DNA from: Bryobacteraceae bacterium
GTDB taxonomy: Bacteria > Acidobacteriota > Terriglobia > Bryobacterales > Bryobacteraceae
Direction of reading: 5' to 3'
Assembly (NCBI GenBank): GCA_030041495.1
Contig: JASHNT010000002.1
Coordinates: forward strand, 1 to 64,000
Length of the DNA: 64,000 nucleotides
The notes beneath the pieces were generated by a model. It made no database searches and was not told the origin of the DNA. It saw nothing but the letters and a program-made list of their open reading frames with translations. Numbering within the stretch: position 1 is the first letter of the stretch; each line of letters begins with the position of its first letter. Below are positions 43,178 to 51,724 of this stretch, in pieces. The position numbers and the translations under genes were made by a program.

Positions 43178-45970
43178 TTACTGAACCGCGATGAACGCGG
43201 CCGGAGGCGACGGTTCTCCGGCAACAGTCAAAACCAGCGGGAGATTTCCGCCGGCGGTTCCTGCGGGAAGGGTGAAGTCGAGCTGGTAAAGACCCGCGCA
43301 GCACGGCGAGACTCCAGCGTACAAAATATTCGCGGCCGGCACGGGCGTTCCGCCCAGCGTGAGCGAATACGCCGAGCTCAGCGTTGCCGCCGCTCCCGGA
43401 ATAACCCCCAGCCCGAAAGCCGGCATCGTCGGCCCCCAGCCTGTGCCATACGCCTCTATGATGTCCCCTGGATTCGCCGCCGCGAACGTCGCACCGGAAA
43501 GTAAACCCGGCGTACCGACATAAATTCCCGTCGTCTTATCCACAGCCGCGACGGGATTGTTCCCCGCGGCCGGATCCGGCTTGAAGGAAAAAAATTCGGG
43601 CGCGGCAAATTGCACGGGAGCTCCGCTGAAATTGCTCGCCGTTGCCGAGCCCGTTCCGCAGTTGGTGATCACTTGAACGGTCACCGCGCTCGCCGTGAGC
43701 GTTCCCACCTGCACGTTGAGCTGGTTGGGATACACGCCCAGCATCGCCGCCGGCGTCGATCCGAAATTCACGCACACTCCGGCGAGCTGCGTCGGCACCT
43801 GGCCATTCACCAGGTCGCCAGGACCGACGGTATGCTGATTCGCCGCGCTGACGAAGTTCGCGCCGAAAATGCTCACGATGCCGCCCGTCGAAATCGCGCC
43901 CACCGGAGGCACACTGCCACCCGCTCCGATCACTCCGCCAGTGGAAATAAATGGCGGCGGACTGTTCGGATCGTACAGCGACATTTTACGCACCAGGAAC
44001 TTTCCATCGGCAACATAAACGGAGCCCGACGCATCCGCCGCGAGTCCCCAGATCTGCGTGAACGAGGCCATGTTCGCATTGCTCCCGTCGCCGGTGCTGC
44101 CCGGATCGGTCCCTTTGGCCGTCGACACGCCGGCGATCAGTGTCAGATTGTCGGAGGCGTCAATCGCTGCGATTTCGGGATTATTGTTGACCGTATTCGG
44201 GTAAAAATACAAGTTCCCTTGGCCGTCCAGCACCAAATTTTCGGGTTGACCCACGCTCACGCTCGTAGCCGGCCCGGAAGCGAGCGAGACATCCGCCGGG
44301 TTCGAGACAGAAATCCCCGCGTACAGCGATATGATCCCCTGCGGATTCACCAGCCAGATCATGCCGTGTTCACTGTCGCCGATATAAAGATTTCCGGAGC
44401 CATCCGCCGCCAGGCCGGAGATGCTGCCCAGGCCCGCCGTGATTGCCGCTGTTCCGTTGGTAACGCTCGCCGTGTACTTGCCTTTGCCGGCCACTAACAT
44501 CGTCTGGCCGGAGACGATCTCGTACACCTGCTCGCCTTGGCCAAAATACACGTCGCCCTCGGGATCGACCGCAAGACAGCCCGGATTGAGCGTGAGACCC
44601 GTGGCCGTGGCTCCGTTAGTCAGGGTGCCGCTGCCTCCGCCCGCGATCGTGCTGATATTGCCGTTCAAGTCGATCTCACGGATGCTGGCAGAGTCCCCGC
44701 TCAAATTGTTGAGGAAGTAAAGATCGCCGGCGCGGTCGGCGGCAATTTCAACCTGCGCGGTCTCATCCGCGGCCGCAACCTCCGCGTCAAGAGCCTTTCC
44801 GCCGTCGCCGGTGTCCCCCGGTATCCCTGTGCCTGCGATAGTCGTGATGATCGAAGACGGCGTCACTTTGCGGATGCGGCCGTAATCGAACAAGTAGAGA
44901 TTGCCCGACGAGTCCGCTCCCAGACCCGTGGTCCCCTGAAGCACCGCCAGGGCAGCCGGACCGTCATCGCCGGAATAGTTGTAGCCGGCGATGGTTCGAA
45001 TGGAGCCGGAAGGGCTGAGATCCTGGACGATCCCCGGACTATACAGCAGCAGATCGCCGGTGGCGGGATTTAACGCCACGCCGCTCGCCAGTGTGTCGCC
45101 TCCGCCGGGCACGGGCGTAACCGTGCCGGAGCCCGGATTCACCTCCTCGATCGCGCCGCTCCGCGTGGCAGTGTAAATCAATCCATTGGCGCCGATGGCA
45201 AAAGGCCCTCCGAAACCGAACAAGCGCGATAAAAATTGACTCACCGAGCCAGTCTGCGTGTCGATGGCAACCTCGTAAATATCCAGATCCGCATACAGCA
45301 AGCTCCCCGAGATGGCCATGTAATCGGCGGGGCTGATAAAGTTGCCGGCCAGCAGGGCGGAGTTTTGGCCATCGGCTGAGAAGGAGACGATCCCATAATC
45401 CACCAGCGGATTCGTCGTTGTGGACACGTAAACCGTGCCGTCGCCGCCGACCGCGATCGAGTTTACGTTGAGCGGAGTGGCGGTGGCGGGAATGCCCGGG
45501 CCAACGTTCAGCCCCGCCTTGGTCACCTCCGATCCGTTTCCCGCAAAAATCGAGATGGTCCCGTCCTCGAGCGACACTTTGAACACACAGTTGCCGCCAT
45601 TTTCGACGATGTACAAGTTTTGCTGCTGCGGATCGAACGCCAACCCGATGATCGCCGGCAAGAAAGCATTCACGGCTGCTTCGCCCGGCACAAATGTTCC
45701 CCCCGTGGAGGAGCTGCCCGCGATCAACGTGTCTGTGCCGTCCGCGTTCAAACGGAATACCTGCGTATCGGTCGCGTAGTACACCACCCCCAGCGCGCTA
45801 CAGGCGATCGCCGAAACCTCGCCCAGGTATTGGTTCAGAGCAATGGGTACGGCAGCCGGAGGCCCCGGAGTGTACCCGGCATAGGGGGCGATAAAGTATT
45901 GTGTCGCTAACTCGGCCCCTGCGGCGGGCAGGCACGCGATCAGCACACTCAATAGGCTCGTCCGGAACAC
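43178..45970 (-). CDS. Large secreted NHL-repeat protein with Solibacter-type C-terminal domain
   Basis: A 930-residue exported protein (signal peptide FRTSLLSVLIACLPAAG; GTG start). Residues about 50-680 hold repeated NHL-type propeller units: IIGLAFDPQQQNLYIVENGG, NSIAVGGDGTVYVST, LAADGSGNLYIGDSEHGMIW, LVLDGQGNLYFYPN and LAADASGSVYVADG. The last 230 residues are a TIGR03437-like domain (GGIVSIFGANF, NQLNVQVGTLTAS, ATFAAANPGDIIEAYGTGWGP, VPAANILYAGVSPCCAGLYQLDFTLP). Such proteins are probably cell-surface or extracellular; the ligand is unknown. It is upstream of the cbi genes on the same strand. Confidence 0.88.
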   Translation of the reverse strand: MFRTSLLSVLIACLPAAGAELATQYFIAPYAGYTPGPPAAVPIALNQYLGEVSAIACSALGVVYYATDTQVFRLNADGTDTLIAGSSSTGGTFVPGEAAVNAFLPAIIGLAFDPQQQNLYIVENGGNCVFKVSLEDGTISIFAGNGSEVTKAGLNVGPGIPATATPLNVNSIAVGGDGTVYVSTTTNPLVDYGIVSFSADGQNSALLAGNFISPADYMAISGSLLYADLDIYEVAIDTQTGSVSQFLSRLFGFGGPFAIGANGLIYTATRSGAIEEVNPGSGTVTPVPGGGDTLASGVALNPATGDLLLYSPGIVQDLSPSGSIRTIAGYNYSGDDGPAALAVLQGTTGLGADSSGNLYLFDYGRIRKVTPSSIITTIAGTGIPGDTGDGGKALDAEVAAADETAQVEIAADRAGDLYFLNNLSGDSASIREIDLNGNISTIAGGGSGTLTNGATATGLTLNPGCLAVDPEGDVYFGQGEQVYEIVSGQTMLVAGKGKYTASVTNGTAAITAGLGSISGLAADGSGNLYIGDSEHGMIWLVNPQGIISLYAGISVSNPADVSLASGPATSVSVGQPENLVLDGQGNLYFYPNTVNNNPEIAAIDASDNLTLIAGVSTAKGTDPGSTGDGSNANMASFTQIWGLAADASGSVYVADGKFLVRKMSLYDPNSPPPFISTGGVIGAGGSVPPVGAISTGGIVSIFGANFVSAANQHTVGPGDLVNGQVPTQLAGVCVNFGSTPAAMLGVYPNQLNVQVGTLTASAVTVQVITNCGTGSATASNFSGAPVQFAAPEFFSFKPDPAAGNNPVAAVDKTTGIYVGTPGLLSGATFAAANPGDIIEAYGTGWGPTMPAFGLGVIPGAAATLSSAYSLTLGGTPVPAANILYAGVSPCCAGLYQLDFTLPAGTAGGNLPLVLTVAGEPSPPAAFIAVQ

Positions 45971-46037
45971 CCTCGCTCAACCTCCCGGCCAGTCTAACAT
46001 CCGAGGCTCAGTGGCGTGGGATGCTACGCTGAGGCCT

Positions 46038-46418
46038 ATGATCGCCGGTATTGGCACGGATCTGTGCGAGGTAAAGAGGATCGAGAACGCGATGGAGGCT
46101 CCCTACGGCGCGCGCCTGCGGGAGCGGGTTTTTACTCCCGCCGAAATCGCCTACGCCGAGAGCAAAGCCAACCGCTGGGAGCGCTACGCGGCCCGCTTCG
46201 CGGCCAAGGAGGCCGGGATGAAGGCTCTCGGGACCGGCTGGCGCGGAGGCCTGAGCTGGCAGGACCTGGAGGTCGCCAATCTCTCTTCCGGCCGCCCCAC
46301 GCTGCGGCTGCACGGCGTGGCAGCGCAAATCGCGGAGCGGATGGGCGTCCGCAATATCTCGCTGACCTTGACCCACACCGCCGAACAAGCCTTGGCGATC
46401 GTGATTTTAGAGGCATAA
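46038..46418 (+). CDS. acpS: Holo-[acyl-carrier-protein] synthase
   Basis: The ATG at 46038 (GAGG just upstream) gives 126 residues. AcpS transfers 4'-phosphopantetheine from CoA to apo-ACP. Metal- and substrate-binding residues are D8 in IAGIGTDLCEVKRI and the Glu of FAAKEAGMKALGTGW. The earlier in-frame GTG and short extension (46011) have no SD and are not used. The gene ends 11 bases before the NtrY-like kinase gene. AcpS-kinase pairing has no known meaning; both are probably just neighbours. Confidence 0.93.
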   Translation: MIAGIGTDLCEVKRIENAMEAPYGARLRERVFTPAEIAYAESKANRWERYAARFAAKEAGMKALGTGWRGGLSWQDLEVANLSSGRPTLRLHGVAAQIAERMGVRNISLTLTHTAEQALAIVILEA

Positions 46419-46429
46419 TTGGAATACGC

Positions 46430-48472
46430 ATGCGGAAACGCTACGTACTTGCGGCCCTGCCCCTCCTCTTGCTGCTGACGCTGGTGGTGTGGCAGGTCTC
46501 CTTCAGTTTCGGCGGCTACGGACCCGCGGATGCCACCCAAACATTTCTGTTCTGGGCCGTTTCCACGCTCATCTTCATCCTTACGGTGTGGCTGCTGGCC
46601 CGCCTGGTCAAGATCTCCGTCCGGCTGTACCTGGAACGGCAGAGCGGGCGCGAGGGCTCCCGCATCAAATCCAAGTTGGTGTTCGGCGCGCTGGCGCTCA
46701 GCCTCCTGCCGGTCGTGTTTCTGTTCCTGTTCGGCTGGGTCATTCTGAATCGGTCCGTCGACAAATGGTTCAGCGCCCCCGGCGATAACATTCGCGGGGA
46801 TCTGAGCAAAGCGTCCCGCGCGCTGGGCAATGAGGTTCAGGGCCGTGCGCAGGCTTTGGCCAACTGGCTGGCCGCGCAACCCGAGGCTTTGAATGAAGCC
46901 GCGGGCCTCGCGCAAGTCTGCCTCAATAACCGCATCGCGGAGCTGACCGTCGAGAACTCGCGCGGCGTGGGCCAGGTCCTGTGCCCGGATGAGGGCCAAG
47001 GCTTGGCGTATGTCGGCCGAGCGGAATTGGCGGGAGGGGGCGCGATCGTGGTGCGCGTCCGTCCGCTCCGGGACATCGCCGACGCGATGAGCGGCATCAG
47101 GGAGTCGACCGATCAGTACTTCCGCCTCTCCGCGGAAAAGAAGAACGTCCGCAAGCTGTACACTCTCTACCTCACGCTGATTGCTCTCTTCATTCTGTTC
47201 GTCGCCACCTGGATCGCGCTGGTGCTGGCGCGCCAGATCAGCGTGCCGATTTCGGCTCTGCTCGAAGCCGCCGGGCAGGTGCGCAAAGGCAACCTGAGCC
47301 ATCGCGTCTCGGAGAAGGGCATCGATGAGATGGCCAGCCTGATTCGCGCCTTTAATGAGATGATGCAGGCGCTCGAGGCCAACAGCCGGGAGCTGGAAAG
47401 CCGGCGCCAGTTCACCGAAGCGATTCTGGAAAGCATCCCTACCGGCGTGATCTCGCTTACCGCCGACGGCAGCATCCGGCGCGTGAATCGCGCCTTGCAC
47501 GGATTGTTCCCCCCGGAGCGGATCGAGGCCGCGCGGCATCTGGAAGACTTGTTCTCTCCCGAGGACACCACCGAGATCCGCTATTTGATGAAACGCGCAC
47601 AGAGGACCGGCCTGGCGGCCAGCCAGTTCGATCTGGAATCGAGCGGGCACACGCGGCACCTTGCCGTGACCGTGTCCGCGCTGCCGGAGACTCGCCAAAC
47701 CGCGCCGGGATTCGTGCTGGTGCTGGAGGATACCAGCGAGCTCCTGCGGGCGCAGAAGGCTGCGGCGTGGCATGAAGTCGCGCGCCGCATCGCGCATGAG
47801 CTGAAGAATCCGCTCACCCCCATCGCGCTTTCCGCGGAGCGTATCGGCCGGCTGCTGGATCGCGGAGGGTTCCCGCCGGAGTCGCAGCGGATCTTGCGCG
47901 AATGCGCGGGCACCATCGCGCGTGAAGTGGAGTCGGTTAAGGCGCTGGCCGACGAATTCTCGCAATTTTCGCGCTTCCCCGCGGCGCAACTCGTGCCGGC
48001 GGATCTTAACCGGGTGGTGTACAACGCCCTGGATGTTTTTGCCGGACGCTTGGATGCGATCGATCTGCGCGTGGATCTGGCGCGGGATCTTCCGCTGGTC
48101 AACGCCGATCCGGAGCAGTTCAAGCGGCTGCTGGTCAACCTTGTCGATAATGCCGCGGAGGCGATGCGCGACGCGCCGCTGAAGCGCCTGCTGGTCTCGA
48201 CTCGTATAAGCGCGGATGCGGTGGAGCTCATGGTGGCCGACACCGGATGCGGCGTTTCGGCCGGCGATAAAGAGAAGCTGTTCCTGCCCTATTTCTCGAC
48301 CAAAGGCCGGGGCACCGGACTGGGGCTGGCCATCGTGAGCCACATTCTGGCTGAGCACCACGGCCGCATTCGCGTCGAAGACAACAAGCCCAGCGGCACC
48401 CGTTTCTATATTGAAGTTCCCGTAGTAGCCGCGGCGGAGAGCGTAAGCCTGGAGATTGAGGCCCGGGCGTGA
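46430..48472 (+). CDS. ntrY: NtrY-like membrane sensor histidine kinase
   Basis: The ATG at 46430 gives 680 residues. Hydrophobic segments lie near residues 7-24, 37-58 and 84-104, then a periplasmic region and a fourth segment near 245-265. HAMP (about 266-318), PAS (about 330-440), HisKA with H456 in RRIAHELKNPLTP and HATPase_c (NLVDNAAEAM, DTGCGV, GTGLGLAI) follow, matching NtrY. NtrY/NtrX systems govern nitrogen, redox or envelope responses. Its stop overlaps the regulator start by GTGA, so the two are translationally coupled. The frame open upstream of 46430 is antisense/alternate to acpS and is ignored. Confidence 0.92.
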   Translation: MRKRYVLAALPLLLLLTLVVWQVSFSFGGYGPADATQTFLFWAVSTLIFILTVWLLARLVKISVRLYLERQSGREGSRIKSKLVFGALALSLLPVVFLFLFGWVILNRSVDKWFSAPGDNIRGDLSKASRALGNEVQGRAQALANWLAAQPEALNEAAGLAQVCLNNRIAELTVENSRGVGQVLCPDEGQGLAYVGRAELAGGGAIVVRVRPLRDIADAMSGIRESTDQYFRLSAEKKNVRKLYTLYLTLIALFILFVATWIALVLARQISVPISALLEAAGQVRKGNLSHRVSEKGIDEMASLIRAFNEMMQALEANSRELESRRQFTEAILESIPTGVISLTADGSIRRVNRALHGLFPPERIEAARHLEDLFSPEDTTEIRYLMKRAQRTGLAASQFDLESSGHTRHLAVTVSALPETRQTAPGFVLVLEDTSELLRAQKAAAWHEVARRIAHELKNPLTPIALSAERIGRLLDRGGFPPESQRILRECAGTIAREVESVKALADEFSQFSRFPAAQLVPADLNRVVYNALDVFAGRLDAIDLRVDLARDLPLVNADPEQFKRLLVNLVDNAAEAMRDAPLKRLLVSTRISADAVELMVADTGCGVSAGDKEKLFLPYFSTKGRGTGLGLAIVSHILAEHHGRIRVEDNKPSGTRFYIEVPVVAAAESVSLEIEARA

Positions 48473-49833
48473 AGCCCATGCGCGTCCTGATTGTCGACGA
48501 TGAGCCGGGCATCCGGGAATCGCTGAGCGGCGCTCTGGCGGACGAAGGGTTTGTCTGCGCCGCGGTGGCTAGCGGAGAGGCTTGTCTGGAGGAGCTCGCG
48601 CGCAACTCCTACGACGCGATTCTGCTCGACGTCTGGCTGCCCGGCATCGACGGCTTGGAGACGCTGGCGCGGATTCAGGAAATCCCCCTCGAAGACCGGC
48701 CCGAGGTGATCATCATCTCCGGCCATGGCACCATTGAGACTGCGGTGAAAGCCACTAAAATCGGCGCGTTCGATTTCCTGGAAAAGCCGCTCACCCTCGA
48801 AAAGGTCACGGTGGTGATTCACAACGCCGTGGAGCAGCGGCGGCTGGAATTGGAAGTGGCGCGGCTCAAGGAGTCGAGCGGCTTCGCGCCGCGGATCATC
48901 GGCGACAGCGTTCCGATGAAGGCCCTGCGGCAGCAACTCGCTTTGATGGCCGAAACCAACGGACGCGTGCTGATTTTCGGTGAAAGCGGCACCGGCAAGG
49001 AGCTGATCGCCCGCGCCATTCACGCCGCCAGCCCGCGCGCGGCGGAGCCTTTCGTCGAAGTCAACTGCGCCGCGATTCCGGAAGAGGCCATCGAAAGCGA
49101 GCTGTTCGGCCATCGCAAGGGCAGCCTTCCTGGCGCGCTGGAAGACAAAATCGGAAAGCTGGAAAAAGCCAACGGCGGGACGTTGTTTCTGGACGAAGTC
49201 GGGGATATGTCGCTCAAGACCCAAGCCAAGGTGCTGCGGGCTTTGGATGAGCATCGCTTCGAGCCGGTGGGCGCGGCGGAGTGGATTCAAGTTGACGTAC
49301 GCGTGGTGGCCTCCACCAACAAGAATCTGGAAGAGGAGATCGAGCGCGGCAACTTCCGCGAAGACCTGTTCTACCGCTTGAACGTCATTCCCTTCCACGT
49401 GCCGCCCTTGCGCGAGCGCACCCAAGACATTCGCTTGCTGGCCGAGCATTTTTTGCGCGAATTCACCACCGCTTACGGGAGAAAACCGAAACAATTGACC
49501 GACGAGGCCCTCAAGGCGCTGGAAGAGTTCCCCTGGCCCGGCAACGTCCGCGAGCTGCGCAATCTGATGGAGCGGATCGTCATCATGAACCGGCAGCCCC
49601 GCATTGACGCCCGCGACATTCCCTTGGAGCGGACCCGCCGCGGCTCGCCCGAGCGCCACGCCGAGCCCTTCGGCAGCCTGCACGAAGTCCGCGAAGCCGC
49701 CGAGCGCGATTACATCGTGAAGAAACTCGACGAGGCTAAGGGCAACGTCACCCGCGCCGCCGACATGCTGGGCCTCGAACGCAGCCATCTATATCGCAAA
49801 ATGAAAGCGCTCGGGATCGCCGCCAAGGAGTGA
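48469..49833 (+). CDS. ntrX: NtrX/NtrC-family response regulator with altered sigma-54 loop
   Basis: A 454-residue regulator. The receiver has phospho-Asp D54 in ILLDVWLP and Lys K106 in FLEKP. The AAA+ domain has Walker A GESGTGKE at 171-178 and Walker B GGTLFLDEVGD near 236-246. The loop that normally reads GAFTGA and touches sigma-54 reads GSLPGA at residues 218-223, with Pro replacing the key Thr. A Fis-type helix-turn-helix ends the protein (NVTRAADMLGLERSHLYRKMKALGI). The start is GTG at 48469; the ATG at 48478 is an alternative. It is coupled to the NtrY-like kinase. Confidence 0.92.
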   Translation: MKPMRVLIVDDEPGIRESLSGALADEGFVCAAVASGEACLEELARNSYDAILLDVWLPGIDGLETLARIQEIPLEDRPEVIIISGHGTIETAVKATKIGAFDFLEKPLTLEKVTVVIHNAVEQRRLELEVARLKESSGFAPRIIGDSVPMKALRQQLALMAETNGRVLIFGESGTGKELIARAIHAASPRAAEPFVEVNCAAIPEEAIESELFGHRKGSLPGALEDKIGKLEKANGGTLFLDEVGDMSLKTQAKVLRALDEHRFEPVGAAEWIQVDVRVVASTNKNLEEEIERGNFREDLFYRLNVIPFHVPPLRERTQDIRLLAEHFLREFTTAYGRKPKQLTDEALKALEEFPWPGNVRELRNLMERIVIMNRQPRIDARDIPLERTRRGSPERHAEPFGSLHEVREAAERDYIVKKLDEAKGNVTRAADMLGLERSHLYRKMKALGIAAKE

Positions 49834-49876
49834 AGCGTAGTTGCGTGCACTCGTGTTGATTCGCGGCCTAAAAGGT

Positions 49877-50203
49877 CTAGCCCTTTTCCACTCTCCGGAT
49901 CATCACATCCGACATCGCGACCAATCCCTTGTCCATCATCTCTTCCACCGCCGGCAGCAGACGGCGGATGTTTTCTTCGCTGTCCACGATCTGGATCACC
50001 ATGGGAAGATCGTGCGCCAGCACGCGCGAGCGGTGGATTTCCGCCGTGTCGCCGAAACCTTCCAGGCCGCGGAACACCGTCGCTCCGGCAATGTGCAGCT
50101 CCAGGCACTTCTGTACAATTGCCTCATACAGAGGCCGGCCCCGGTAGCGGTCCTCCTGGGTGAAGTGCAGGCGCAGCAGCTTAGCTGCTTGGTAATCCGG
50201 CAT
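49877..50203 (-). CDS. DUF190 domain protein (single domain)
   Basis: The ATG at 50203 (GGAGG 6 bases upstream) gives 108 residues covering one DUF190 unit: AAKLLRLHFTQEDRYRGRPLYEAIVQKCLELHIAGATVFRGLEGFG and LPMVIQIVDSEENIRRLLPAVEEMMDKGLV. DUF190 adopts a ferredoxin-like fold related to PII signalling proteins and commonly accompanies fluoride-channel genes. A longer frame to 50260 is antisense-neutral but lacks an SD. It overlaps the tandem DUF190 gene by 23 bases and is last in the crcB operon. Confidence 0.87.
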   Translation of the reverse strand: MPDYQAAKLLRLHFTQEDRYRGRPLYEAIVQKCLELHIAGATVFRGLEGFGDTAEIHRSRVLAHDLPMVIQIVDSEENIRRLLPAVEEMMDKGLVAMSDVMIRRVEKG

Positions 50204-50933
50204 CGGCGGCCTCCGGGAGAGAATGCACCAGCCGAACGATATCGACGTCCGATACCGCAATCAAGCCGTCGCCCAGCATCTTCTCGATCTCTTCGGCGGC
50301 GCGCGCCAGCTTCTCTTCCGTCTCGATCACCGAAATCATGATCGGCAGATCGCGGCTCAGATGCAGTAAGCCCTGTTTGTGCGTATGGCCTTTTGCTCCG
50401 TAGCCCAGGATGCCGCGATACACCGTCGCGCCGGCGATATCCAGCATGCGCAGACGCTTGACGATGGCGTCGTACAGCGGCTCGGAATTCCCTCCATGGG
50501 CTCCGCCCGGCCAGCGGTCGGCCTCGCCCAGATACACCCGCATCATTTTCGCTTTACCCGCCTGGCGGAGATGCGGTGCCTTCGGCTCCGCAGCCGGCTT
50601 TTCCTTGCTCGCGACCTTCACGATGGTGGTCTCCTGCACTTCAATCAGGCCGTCGGTGACCATGTCGTACAGAGCGGGAAGAAGCTGATCGACCTTCTCC
50701 GCGGTGTCGATGAATTCGATGCGCACGGGCAGATGGTCGGCCAGCACCTCCACCTTGGGAGTGTGCACCAGGCGATGTGCGCCGAATCCGGCCAGGGCTC
50801 GCGTGGCGGTGGCGCCGGAGACACGCTTGTGCAGGAGGAAATCCAAAATCGATTCGTACACCGGCGTCAGGTGCTCGCGCGTGTCCTGGTTCACATAGAT
50901 CGTGACTTTCTTTGCCGCGCCTTTTGCAAGCAT
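50181..50933 (-). CDS. Tandem DUF190 domain protein
   Basis: A 250-residue protein with two DUF190 units. The first (about residues 8-107) reads KKVTIYVNQDTREHLTPVYESILDFLLHKRVSGATATRALAGFG with LPVRIEFIDTAEKVDQLLPALYDMV. The second (about 128-240) reads MMRVYLGEADRWPGGAHGG, ATVYRGILGYGAKG and LPIMISVIETEEKLARAAEEIEKML. A basic/Ala-rich linker joins them. Like the neighbouring single-domain copy, it probably helps fluoride resistance or signals fluoride status; no biochemistry is established. It follows crcB by 18 bases on the same strand. Confidence 0.88.
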   Translation of the reverse strand: MLAKGAAKKVTIYVNQDTREHLTPVYESILDFLLHKRVSGATATRALAGFGAHRLVHTPKVEVLADHLPVRIEFIDTAEKVDQLLPALYDMVTDGLIEVQETTIVKVASKEKPAAEPKAPHLRQAGKAKMMRVYLGEADRWPGGAHGGNSEPLYDAIVKRLRMLDIAGATVYRGILGYGAKGHTHKQGLLHLSRDLPIMISVIETEEKLARAAEEIEKMLGDGLIAVSDVDIVRLVHSLPEAADAGLPSS

Positions 50934-50951
50934 TCGCGTCTCTCCTTTCCG

Positions 50952-51323
50952 CTACCGCCGCGCCATCAGCGCGCCCAGCCACACCGCACTATACCCCAGA
51001 GCCACGCTACCCACCAGGTTCACCAAACCCAGCCACCAGCCGCCGTCGGCCACCAGTGAAAGAGTTTCCCATTCGAAGCTGGAAAAGGTGGTGTAACCGC
51101 CCAGGAAGCCGGTCACCAGCAGAAGGCGCAGATTCGGATGCGGGCTCAGGCGTTCGGTGAGCAGAGTCATCAGCAGTCCGATCAGAAATGACCCCGTGAT
51201 GTTGATGACCACGGTGCCGAAAGGGAAGCGGCCGCCGGTCCGGGCCATGATGACGGTCGAGACCACGTATCGCACCAGCGATCCCGCGCCGCCGCCGAGC
51301 AGTACCATGAGGTAGCCGTTCAA
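50952..51323 (-). CDS. crcB: Fluoride ion channel CrcB (Fluc)
   Basis: The TTG at 51323 is chosen: GGAGGG lies 8 bases upstream (51332-51337) and the result, 123 residues, is the usual Fluc length. A longer frame to 51392 would run into the riboswitch. Four membrane segments are visible, with GGGAGSLVRY, GTVVINITGSFLIG and GFLGGYTTFSSFEWE, the conserved Fluc pore and Phe-box residues. CrcB dimers let F- leave the cell. The gene lies right after a fluoride riboswitch (51408-51471) and before two DUF190 genes. The ATG at 51308 is an alternative start. Confidence 0.95.
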   Translation of the reverse strand: MNGYLMVLLGGGAGSLVRYVVSTVIMARTGGRFPFGTVVINITGSFLIGLLMTLLTERLSPHPNLRLLLVTGFLGGYTTFSSFEWETLSLVADGGWWLGLVNLVGSVALGYSAVWLGALMARR

Positions 51324-51407
51324 GGTGTCGTCCCTCCGTGATTTCAATTTGCGGCGTCCGCTCCGGAGGAGGATTAAGACGGCAACCCCCATGGAGCGAA
51401 ATCGCCC

Positions 51408-51471
51408 GTAGGAGTCATTGGCCGCGCATCGCCTTACAAGCGACGCGCGGCGTTAAGCGAACCCCACCGCT
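51408..51471 (-). promoter_or_regulatory. Fluoride riboswitch (crcB RNA motif)
   Basis: Read on the minus strand from 51471 to 51408: a short stem AGCG/CGCU closes an 8-base loop GUGGGGUU; then UAAC; then a long hairpin (GCCGCGC...GCGCGGC, extended inside by GUCGC/GCGAU); then CAAUGACUCCUAC. The loop GGGGUU can pair with GACUCC to form the pseudoknot of the fluoride aptamer, and the 3' segment nearly matches the known UAAUGACUCCUAC consensus. It ends 85 bases before the crcB start. The downstream hairpin GGGCG AUUU CGCUC could be part of the expression platform. Context and structure agree. Confidence 0.88.
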
Positions 51472-51519
51472 GGGTTTTAGGATACCGGATTTACCGGGCT
51501 GCCTGAGCCTGCTATCGTG

Positions 51520-51724
51520 ATGGGTGGAATGACTGTCGCCGTCAAGAACGACAACAAGTCGCCTTTGGTGGTTCCTCCTGCGGTGCGTAGAAAGGCTGGA
51601 TTCAAGAGCGGTCAGCAGTTGCCGCGTGCGCGGACCTTTCACGACGCACCGCGAATTCATCGCCTCACTGCACCGCGAGGCTAAGAAATCGGGACAACGG
51701 AAACCCAGGCGCTCGGGCGGATGA
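51520..51724 (+). pseudogene. Decayed AbrB/MazE-type antitoxin gene
   Basis: The frame from ATG 51520 reads MTVAVKNDNKSPLVV then PPAVRRKAGFKSGQQL, a typical AbrB-swapped-hairpin antitoxin N-terminus (K-S-P-L-V-V-P-P-x-V-R-x-K-A-G). After that the reading frame breaks: frame +1 continues as THREFIASLHREAKKSGQRK to TGA at 51722, matching the basic C-terminal end of such antitoxins, while the original frame stops at 51684. The middle section (about 20-30 residues) is missing. The stop overlaps the toxin start by ATGA, as in intact pairs. Confidence 0.72.

Noticed and set aside
46184-48361. A 725-codon open frame on the minus strand
   Set aside because: It is fully antisense to the NtrY-like kinase and acpS genes, has no family resemblance and results from high GC codon bias.
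48406-49788. A 460-codon open frame on the minus strand
   Set aside because: It is antisense to the ntrX-like gene and encodes no recognisable domain.
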